From Setoptus koraiensis (lineage: Eukaryota > Arthropoda), in NCBI GenBank assembly GCA_048013815.1, contig CM106586.1, positions 4,278,001 to 4,342,000 on the forward strand: a stretch of 64,000 nucleotides of DNA, in the 5' to 3' direction. Made by a program: the position numbers and the translations under genes. Position 1 is the first letter of the stretch, and every line of letters starts with the position of its first letter. The notes below the pieces were generated by a model. That model was not told where the DNA came from, ran no database searches, and was given only the letters and a program-made list of their open reading frames with translations. Of the stretch, positions 24,005-33,616 are shown piece after piece.

Positions 24005-25300
24005 TCTCTCTGAAGTTTTAAAGTGAATTTTCCAGCCCAATCAATGTGGAAATCATCAATTAAATGCAAACAAAAAAGAACACTTATAACTCGTTAAATT
24101 GAAGTCAAATTCCGCATAGCTGCGCCCACAAAACTGACTCCGCTATATAAATATAGTTGGTCCTTTCAATGAAGAGTGATCCATTTCTTTCCCTATCCAG
24201 GCGCCCATCGCTGGCTTGCATTTGCATGCATGTCGATAGACGAAATATGGCATGTTGGCCATCTGAAAAATCTCGCTTAGTCGCTTGTTATATGAATGAA
24301 GTAGATGATTACCACGATAGGCAAAGTTTTTTTGTTAAAGTAATATTTCTGAAAGTTTGTATTTAGACCAGAACTACCTGGATAAATTTCGTTCACGTCC
24401 TTGAAGCCATATTTGTTTACCCGGAAACACCAAATTTTGACCTTTACTGTCATAAAAACCGACAAATAGTATATGTTTTCACGAATTCTGTCACAACTAC
24501 TTTGCAACTAGATGTCGATGGAGAACGGCAATTGATGAGTTTTTGGATTTTGTGTTCATAAAACGAAAAAATGACATACAAAGATCCGACGTTTGGATCT
24601 CAAAAACGGACTTTGGGTAGTTTTAACTATCAATTTTGCTGGGATAGCATCGTCCTGTATGGTCGCCATGCCTTTGTTGCTGTTAACGGTAGCCTCATAC
24701 TTTATTCCGAGAACTTGAGCGCTTGCCTAGAGTAAGCTTAACTAGCGCCCTTTTATGCCAGTAATTGTTGCCTTGTTTTCATCCCCATTGCAGGACAAAC
24801 GCATGAGTACTTTGGAACTACACGAGAATTGTCAAGGCTGTTTTGACAGAGAGTCCCAACATCCAGCGCAAACTATTGTTGTTGTTGTCCAAAAATAATT
24901 GTTCATGCAGCATCATCTTTCGAATGGTTCGCTTAGTTTGGTGCGTCAGCGGGGGCCTCAAATTTGTAACGTCTAACTTGTCTGGCCCCGTTTTTTTTTT
25001 TCACATTGTCGAAAACACACTCTCGCAAGCCCTGAAACTCTTTACTGGCAATTGAATGTTGGGAGATTCTAAAAATATCCATATCAAAAGTTTATTTTGG
25101 AATCAACTCATGGCAAGGAAAACAAGAAAATACTGCCACTCAAATAAATGATATATAGTGATGGATGGTTCACCATTTTTAGTCATAAGCACTCTAGAGC
25201 TCATCAGCTCAAATCAACTGAGTCGTCAATAGTTTTATAGCTACAAACTCACAGTTCAAAACTCATCACGTACGCTGACTGGACCAATCGATTGTTCACA
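24005..25300. other. Intergenic region with one dispersed repeat
   Basis: AT-rich. A repeat related to 41188-41505 occupies about 24353-24640. The remainder (24005-24350 and 24650-25300) shows no gene, tandem repeat or RNA gene. A TATA-like TTTTATAG at about 25231 precedes the secreted-peptide gene. Confidence 0.5.
24353..24640. repeat. Dispersed repeat, copy 1
   Basis: Similar to 41188-41505 in the same orientation. Shared blocks include ATTTAGAC.AGA.CTAC, GATAAATT, CCGGAAA, GACCTTT.CTGTCA, GGATGTCGATG-like and ACTTTGGG.AGTT. On the minus strand both copies also resemble each other as protein (MTVKVKIWCFRV here, MTEKVEIGYFRW there). The family is unknown. It could be a fragment of a transposon or of a duplicated gene. 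Confidence 0.7.
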
Positions 25301-25492
25301 ATGGCCTCAAGAATTACAGTTTTTTTTACTTTGAGTTGCTTACTTATGTTAGCACTGATCATAAAGTCATTAGGTGTATCAGCTTGTAATGCAGACAAAC
25401 TGAGCTATGAAGATTGCCGGGACTGTTGCAGGGACAACTATCAATCTTTTCGTCTGGAAAGAGGTTTTTGTTTCTGTCAGGATGTTTTGTAG
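25301..25492 (+). CDS. Small secreted cysteine-rich peptide
   Basis: Intronless frame of 63 residues from the ATG at 25301. Residues about 1-29 form a signal peptide (TVFFTLSCLLMLALIIKSLG), with cleavage likely near VSA. The mature peptide of about 35 residues is acidic, with six cysteines spaced C-x9-C-x2-CC-x13-C-x-C, consistent with three disulfides. I recognise no named family; the small Cys-rich layout is shared by many arthropod defensin-like, hormone-like and salivary peptides. An AATAAA at about 25660 could end the transcript. It stands alone between SELENOK copy B and the dopamine receptor. Confidence 0.7.
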   Translation: MASRITVFFTLSCLLMLALIIKSLGVSACNADKLSYEDCRDCCRDNYQSFRLERGFCFCQDVL

Positions 25493-25658
25493 TGACGACA
25501 ACAATAACGAGTCGGCACGAGATCTTACACCGATGTAATCATTTACATCAATGGATGCTGGGCTTCACTGGTGCATAGATCACGAAAAAATGAACAAGCA
25601 AAGATTGTATGGTGCTTTCATTGAATCAGAAAAAAAGAAACAATTTTAACCAATCTCT

Positions 25659-25664
25659 AAATAA
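25659..25664 (+). terminator. Polyadenylation signal for the secreted peptide
   Basis: AATAAA about 170 bp after the stop codon, followed by a GT-rich stretch (GTTGTTGTGTTTTT), the usual downstream element. Confidence 0.55.
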
Positions 25665-26330
25665 AGTTGTTGTGTTTTTAATCTTGGGCATTCAAGCTAT
25701 CACAATCCTGTCCAAAGTGCATACTCTGATCTTTTCCAACCTCTTTTATCTCTAACGTTCATATCGTTCAAAGCCAAAAGCTTGTCAGGCGCCAATTATA
25801 GCAGCTTTGATTTGATGTGCGTTCAAGTGAGGCATTCACATCACGAATCATATAGACTAAATTGGTAAGCTAGAGGCATTTAGCCCTAGCGCAAGACTCA
25901 CTGTTATTAGCCAGGTAAAAATGAATGCTCTACGCAAAAATATGTTACAAATAGTAACGGTGGCGTGCAGGTAGGTTGTTGAAAGGGGCTAATATTGTAT
26001 TAGTAACATCATATAACAAACGATTGAATGTTATCACTTTTATTCACAAAAATAAAACAGAGCGTCAACATTTGGAAATTTGTGTTTCGTTGGTTGGCTG
26101 TGTTGCCTGTTGAAACGCGAGTCAGGCGAGTGGTTGTAAATCAATCACAACTAAACAAATGTGTATTGAATGGTTACACGATGACGCAATAATGTAACAA
26201 TAATGAACAATCCATTTATATTCACGTATATATACGTATATGTACGTATATTCATGTATATATAGATTGTATAGTATATACAATGTATGTGTGTATATGC
26301 CTGGGCAAATTGGCACAATAGTGGTCAAAG
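25665..26330. other. Region downstream of secreted peptide and Dop2R
   Basis: This must contain the 3' UTR of the convergent dopamine receptor gene. TTTATT at 26038 (AATAAA on minus) is a possible poly(A) signal about 290 bp after the receptor stop. A TATACGTATA-type alternating tract lies at 26222-26280. No gene was seen. Confidence 0.45.
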
Positions 26331-26551
26331 TCAACAATTAGATGGCGTCAATATCTTTTTGAATGCCTTTCGAAATTCCAAATTGAAAATAGTATATATA
26401 ATTGGATTGACTAGGCTATTTATATAACCCAGCCATGTTGTTAATAGGAAGACAGTCATTCCTGGGCGGCAGTCTGTAGATTTCATCCAAATGCAAATGC
26501 CATCTAATATGTTGCACGTGAAAAAGGGCGTCCAGCACACCAAGAAGATGC
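26331..26551 (-). other. Dop2R: Dop2R last exon: TM6, TM7, C-terminus
   Basis: 221 nt encoding GIFLVCWTPFFTCNILD, ECL3 with the CRPG motif, TM7 with NPIIY, helix 8 (FRKAFKKIL) and the end TPSNC. The terminal Cys is a likely palmitoylation site, as in vertebrate D2/D3 receptors. Confidence 0.95.
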
Positions 26552-29500
26552 CTATTATTGGGAGCATACGGTAACATATTGACACCGATATATACGTATA
26601 TATATAAATATATATGTATAATATATATGTATAATACAATTTAGAGAATAAAAGGTTAGCCAGTGATACAATGAGGGTTGTGTTGTTGTCGTTGTTGTTG
26701 CTACCATGTAACAATACTCACCCAATACAATGGCCAATGTTTTGGTGGCTTTTCGTTCGCGTTTTGCTGCCGTCTTCTCACTTTTTCGTCTCTTTCTACC
26801 ATTTTTCCTTGATTTGTTTTTGCTCTTTTGTATGAGGGCCAAAGAATTAACACCTGTCCTTAATTGTGACACTGCCGTAGCTCGCTCTGGGTCATTATTT
26901 GTCGTGGGCGTGCAGGTCGCTAGTGGCCTATTGTTGTCGACGTCAAAGTTGTCAAGTTTGGCGCTTGCACGTTTGCCAGTTGCCACAGGAATATTGAATG
27001 TGTCAGTGGTGTTGTTGCTGTTGCTGTTTGCATTGTTGTTATTAACGCTATTCACACTATTGTTGTTGCTGTTGGTGTTGTTGTTGACGCTAGTCGATTC
27101 ATTGATTAACGTCAGCCGGTCCGCCAACAACAATGACGTGTCCGCGTTGCTGCTAGATGATTTACCTGGCGACACAACGAACGAGCCAACGTTCAATTGT
27201 GTCACATTGTTTGCCACATTCATGCCTGCTGCCGCTTGTTTTATGCTTGCCTCGCGAGCCATTTTGCCACCAATATCCGCGTTATTGGGCCCACTGGCGC
27301 CGCCGACAACAACAACAAACTCGTGACTAATGTGTTTGTCGAGCAGATTTTCCTTGTTGTCTTGCGTCTCGAATCTTATGCGCTGTTGCTGTTGTTGTTG
27401 CTGTTGTTGTTGTTGCTGCTGCTGTTGTTGTTTTGCCGTATGCAAATTGTTCGCGCCGGCAGACTCCTCTAAAGTAAGCAAAGTGTGCCCGTGGTAATTA
27501 TGCTCATCATTTGGTGACATTGTTATCGAGCACTGACCATTACCACTGGCTAATGGTAGCGCCGGCGACTGGATTATATTAGGGCCGCTCGATGATCGAT
27601 GACCAGTGGTCAGCGGGCGGTCGATAATAAAATCACTATTAGTCATGTTTAATTGAGTGTCGCCCGGCTCAATGAAATGATGATGATGATTCACTTCAAC
27701 ACCGTCTAAGCCACTAGAGCAATTTGCGTGTGCAGGCGAATATGACTTTTGCAAATCATGCTGCATCTCATTACCGCGAGCATCATTAGTGACATTACGC
27801 AACAATTGCTGCCCGTTGTTGTCCAATGGCTGCTGCTGCTGCTGTTTGTTGTCTTGGCACGAGATGGTGCGACTGACTTGATAGTTATAACAACAGCTCT
27901 TGGGTTGTTTGTTGAGCGATGATCTATTGCTACTGGTTGTGCGACCAGCAATGCCTCTCTGGTGCTGGCAAGACGACGAGCCGGACATACACGACGACTC
28001 GTTGGAATTTGTTGTCGTATTGGAGGTTGACGAGGCAATTGGTTTGCGCGTTATAAGCGCACTTTTGCTTGATTTCGTCGTCGGCGGCGGGTCGGTTAAC
28101 GTCACTTCCGGTTGCTGTTGCTGCTGCTCACTGGTTTGGTCTTTGGTATTTAACTCATAATTGTTGTTGTTGTTGTGCTTTTGCTTTTGCTGCTCGGCCG
28201 ATTGTTTTGCTGGCTGTTGGTCGCTAATTGCGGGCGCACGCAACGACGTTGATCTACTGGACGACACAACATGCGCCACCGTCTTGAAGACGCGCTCGCG
28301 AAAACTGCTGCTCTTTCTAGCATTACTCGACTCTTGGACACTGGCCGTCAATTGATTACATAATAATTTGTTGTTGTCCGTTTGTTTGCCGTCGTCCAAT
28401 GGGCCGCCTAGCGACCTTCTTTTGAGCGACGTTTTAAAGGGCGGGTTGCTTGCATTGGTCACTTGGGTTGTTGTTGGCGTTTTGCTCATACTTTCTGTTG
28501 CCTGCTCCGATGCCAATGAGTTGTTGTCGTCGTTGTCCGTTGATCCGGCCGACAAATCGGCCGAGTTTTGGCTGTAATGGCGTGTCGATGACACATTGTA
28601 GTTGCTGCTGCTGACCACGCGCGACAACGCCGACGAACAATTTCTATTTGACAATCTTATCGACAATCTGGTCGATCTAAACAACTTTTGCAGCGCTCGT
28701 CCGCCACCCAAAATGGGCGACGACAGCGCGCTCGCTCTGGGCGACGACTCTCGCTTGCAGCCAACAACAACATTTGCAGCAGTTGTTGTCGCCATCGTCG
28801 TCGGCTTCTGGTCGCCGGCCGGCTTGCCAGTGCCGTCGAGTGGCACGCGCGGCACAGCCACAACGTGCTGCCACGCGTTCGCCTGTGAGCTAATTAGCAT
28901 AATGGTTTTGTCTTCGCCGTCAGCCTGTTGTTGTTGTTTATTGTCCGGGCAACTGACGTTTCGGTCGCTCTGTTGTGCTCGCTGATGGCTTACGATGCAG
29001 TTGTCGCCCAGTTTTGCTGGTCGCCCAATCATTTGATGGTCTGGTTCATTAGCGAGGCGGCACCTAGATGACGCCACCGAGCCACCGGCTTGACAGTTGC
29101 AACAATGATGACATAGCGTCTGATGGTGAACTAGTGACAATTGACGCGCAATGACGCAATCATGTTGGTGTTTGTTGAGATGATTATGACTATGACATAT
29201 CATATGATGAACATGACGATGATGCTGTGCCAATGGCTGTGCTGTTGCGCAACTACCGTATTTGCGCGCAGCATTAAATTGTGCGCAATTTCCTGTTTCA
29301 CCTGTTTTGTCGTCAGATATGGAGGCGCCGTTGTCGTCGATGGGTCGTCGCAGTTGTTGTCTGTCATTTGTTTGTTGTTTGTTGCTATTAGCGGCACTTA
29401 ATCGCTTGCTTATATCACTTATTTCATCGATCACATTGGCTATAGCAGCGCTGCTGTTGTTGCCATCGATTGTTATAACGGTCTGCTCGTGTCTAATTGC

Positions 29501-32500
29501 TTGCTCGTTGTTCGCTCGCACAAAGCACTTCCTGTTGTCGGCTGCTGCTGCTGCCACTGCCGTTATTGCGTCATTGTTGTTGTCGTTGTTGGTGGTTGTG
29601 ACTGTCGTTGTTGTTGTTGTTGTTGTTGCTGTCGTTGTTGTTGTCGCTACATAATCGGCGCTTGCTGCATTTGGTTTGGTGGCGCTAACGATGACGACAG
29701 TGTCACCATCGGCGACTTTTGTAATTGTCGCTGCATCATTAGCGCCATCAGCTGATCGAGGCGCTCGCGTGTCGGCGGCTAATTGTTGTCGATTGTCGTC
29801 TGGGTGTGTGCGAACGCGTTCGCCGTTCGAACGTTCCGAATAAGGCGAACACGACGACGAAGAAGGCGACGAAGATGCCGTTGACAATATGATAACCGCA
29901 TTGAAACAATTAAACAAGCACTCGTGACAAACCAAATTGTTCCATGGGGCCATCAGCTGTTCAACGACATGCTGGTAACAACCCGTTAGCTGTTGTTGTT
30001 GTTGTTGTTGTTGTTGTTTTGCTCCTTTAGACACACAACACTCCAACTCGCGCCCATACTGCTCATACAGCTCGTGCTGCCGCCAGGCGCACACCGGCGA
30101 ACCGGAAGTGGGCCCACTCACGTCGTCAATCATCATATTTTGGTCTGTTTGTTTTGTTGTCTTTTTGTCTTTTTCAGTAACATGAGCGCCATTTGATGAG
30201 GCCAGTGTAATTGACAGAGTTGACTCAGTGTGGCCAGCGTCAGTCTGACACTCGATGTGGCCAGTTGCATTGTTGTCGCTGTCAGCGTTGCGCTGGTCAC
30301 TAGTGCCAGTTTCGTTGCTGTCTCGCTGTCTAGACAATCGACTGGCGCCATTGTGGTCAGTGTTGGAGACAGCTCCGGATGACGCAAGCCAGACGACAGG
30401 TGAATGGTGCGCTGCTTGTTGTTGTTCACCGTCTGGCGTCTCTGTCGCTGTTGTTGTCGCTGTTGTTGTCGCTGTTGTTGTTTCGCTCGAGACAAGACGC
30501 TGCTGTCTTTGCTCTTGTCTTATCTGTTGTTGTTGGCCTTGTTGTTGTTGCTGCTGCTGGCGGCCCGTCAAATTGGAATTGGGCAGCCTCGTGCTGTCGA
30601 TCGCGGCGTCATATATCGAGCTGTAATAGTCGACGGCGTAGTTGCTCCACAACCGTTTGCTTGTATCTGGCTGGATATTGTACAACTGCGCCCCATTGTT
30701 GCACAACACAAACCGTCTCTCGTCGCCGATCAAACCCGCGCCCGACACACAATAGTCTCGCTGGCCGCAATAATAGTAATCCAGTTGTTGTTGTTGCTGC
30801 TGACTCTTTTCGACAACTATCACCACCATCCAAGTGGCGCTATTATGTAACTTTGCGCAACTGCAACTGCAACAACTGCAACTGCTAATAAACTGGCCAT
30901 TATGATCGACGCCGCTCTTTGGGCGCTCGTGAGCGCCCCTCGCTCGCCCATTATGTTGGCCGGTTATCCAAGTATCAATTTGGGACCTATTACTATCTGT
31001 CGTCGCTTCGGGGGGCCCAATTTCGTTGTGGCCATTGTCGATGATTTTTCGCTTCTTTTCATCTTTCTCGCCCCCTTTTCGCGTCTCCTCTTCATCGCAC
31101 CCATTTTTGGCGGTCTCAATATTTGCACTTGTTTGATCATCGCTCCTTGCTGGCGCTATTTTCGAGCTGCAAGCCAGCCAGGCCCCGCCATTACTCAGCG
31201 CGGCAGCACCCATCGGGTCAGCGCTATCCGCCGCACACCCCATGGCGCCGCTCCGATATTTAAAGTGACCGCCAGCGGTCCCAGCCAGGGTGCCCATCGC
31301 TTCGCCAGGCTGTCCGCCAACGTGCCCGGCAACAATATCCAGCTGTCGGGCTCCATCAACGGGCCTCGTTATGGCCATCGGTTCACTCAAATGGTCGCAA
31401 GCAGTTGTCGTGGGATTTGTTGCATCACCTTTGTATGCTTGTCTGGTCGTGTGAGCCGGGTGCATTATTGGATCCGGTGTCACATAATGGCAACTGTCTC
31501 TGGCACAACAATTGTCATAGTCTCTGTTGTCTTGCTCTGTTGTCGCTTGCATTGTTGCCCCAAAATGCTGCCGCTGCTGCTCGCTTTTTATTGGACATTT
31601 TGGCGAGCTTGACTTTATCATCGCTTCACTTTTAGTTTTGTCGCTGTCGGCCGGCGGCCGGTTTGCGTTGCAGTCCGACGATAGCGACGACACCAACAAT
31701 CGCTGCTCGTGCTGCCTAAGCTGCCCGTGCCTATTTGCATAAAGCCATTGATCTTGTTCACCAGCGTCGCCAGTATTATTGTTATCACTATCACTATTAT
31801 TATTATAATGGCCACTTGCAATGATCATATTATCGTTGTCTAGACACACTAGAGACGGGCCACTGGCGCCGCTGCCCACCATTGGCGACAAACTGGCGCA
31901 ATTCGCAATGGCCTCACTGGTCAAGTTTATATTCAGCGTTGGATTGAAATCAGCGTTCAATTGGCGACAATTGCCGGCGACAATTGTTTGTTTATTGGGC
32001 CCAACTTTGTTGCTGTCGCTACTGTTGTTTTTGGGCCCCAAGCGGGCGCACGATGTTGAGTGCGCTCCATTGGCCGCCAATTCCAATTTGGCGCCACCAG
32101 ACGAGCCGCCAAGCCCGATCTGTCCAATGTTGACCGGACTGTTTGCCATTGTTGTCGCCGTTGTCGCCGTTGTGGCCGCTTCACCCAGGCCGCAGGATTC
32201 GCCATCTCGCATTGGGGCCCCGGCGCCGTCTTGGCCGGCGCCGCTCAATCTCCATATCAGTCCGACGGTGGCGCTTCCGTCCAATTTCATTGCGCTCTTG
32301 CAGCAGACGCATTTGGGGCGCCTCAAGTTGCTCTCGAGCGTCTCCTCGTGCCGCCTCGTGTGACAGGTGCACGCGCTGTGACGCGCAGAGGTCATGTCCG
32401 CCGCAGTGTGACAGCAGCGCCCGCCGCTGCTGTCAGTGCACGCGCTCGCCATGGGGGCCCCATTATTTTGCTGTTTGCATACGGCGCCTATAACACGCCT

Positions 32501-33561
32501 ACAAGTATCCGCTGTCAGCTGCTTTCTGTCATCATCATCTGTGTTTCTGTCACCTGTTCCATTAGCCGTTGTGTCAGCTGTTCTATTGGTCGTTGTGTCA
32601 GCTGTTCTATTGGTCGTTGTGTCAGCTGCTCTATTGGCCCTTGTGTCAACTGTTGTATTGGCCCGTGTGTCAGCTGTTCTATTGGCTGTTGTATCAGCTG
32701 CTGTGTCAACCGGATTAACGGTGTCACCTGTTTGTTGTGTCAAGTGGTTCGCAGTGTTCAGTTGGCAGCCACTGGCAAGCTCTTGCGGCCGATCGCGTTG
32801 ACGGCCATGACACAGGTGGTGACGAGCATGATGAAACACACGATTGGACGCTGTTGTTGTTGTCGCTGTTGTCGCCGTTGTTGTTGTCGCTGTTGTTGTC
32901 GCTGTTGTTGTTGCCAATAGACAGCAACAATGAGTGTCGCTTTGCGATCCCTGGCGGCCGTCGTCGCTTGATTGCAGCCGACTGTCAGTTGGTTGAAGTG
33001 GTTGCTTTTGGTTGTTGTTGCTCGTGCTTGCGCACTCGAACAGTTGACCAGTCACGTGACGATCAGTGTCAGTCTTTGTCACTGTGCCACAGTAACTCTG
33101 ACAACAGACGCTAGGGTAATGATTGTCACTATTATCACAGTAGAGCGGATTTTTTGTTGATAGGTGGCGCCTTGAACAGGTGAGCTGGCCAGTGGCATTG
33201 TCGGCCGTGGCGCAGTAGTACACTAGCGCCATAGACAATTTGTCCCGTTGTAATGTTGTTGCTGCTGTTGCTGCTGCTGTTGCTGCTGTTGTTGCTGCAG
33301 TTGGCCGGATTAGCTCAGGTGGAAAGCGCTGGCCGGCGCTGTCTGTGCTGTTGACCTCTGCAATCACTAATTCCGATGTGTGCGATATGGCGCCACAACG
33401 GTCGTTGTGGTGCAAGCCACTGCACAATGCAGCCGACTGGCGCTCACTGTCACCTGCTGTCGTGTCCATTATTAATGTTCCTGTTACTTTGCGGTTGTGG
33501 TTGTTGCTGTTGTTGTTCGCATTGGCGAGTTGCCCTGCACCGGACATAGCGGCACAAACAG

Positions 33562-33616
<55 letters not shown>

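Noticed and set aside
23990-24016. Terminal TGA of the SELENOK copies as selenocysteine
   Set aside because: Read-through would give short extensions that differ between the copies (two to three residues in B, more in A). Cysteines already occupy the Sec region, and I saw no convincing SECIS core downstream by eye.
16500-26400. The AT-rich island as an assembly chimera or contaminant
   Set aside because: Its genes are arthropod-like and use the same splice style. A dispersed repeat is shared with 41.2 kb, and the receptor gene runs directly out of the boundary at 26.3 kb. It is kept only as something to verify with reads.
32060-32920. Plus-strand ORF of 286 codons and many other plus ORFs over 26.7-35.3 kb
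   Set aside because: They lie antisense to the continuous receptor exon and are fragmented across all three plus frames. Their composition (runs of L, V, C) is what antisense CAA/AAC-rich sequence gives.
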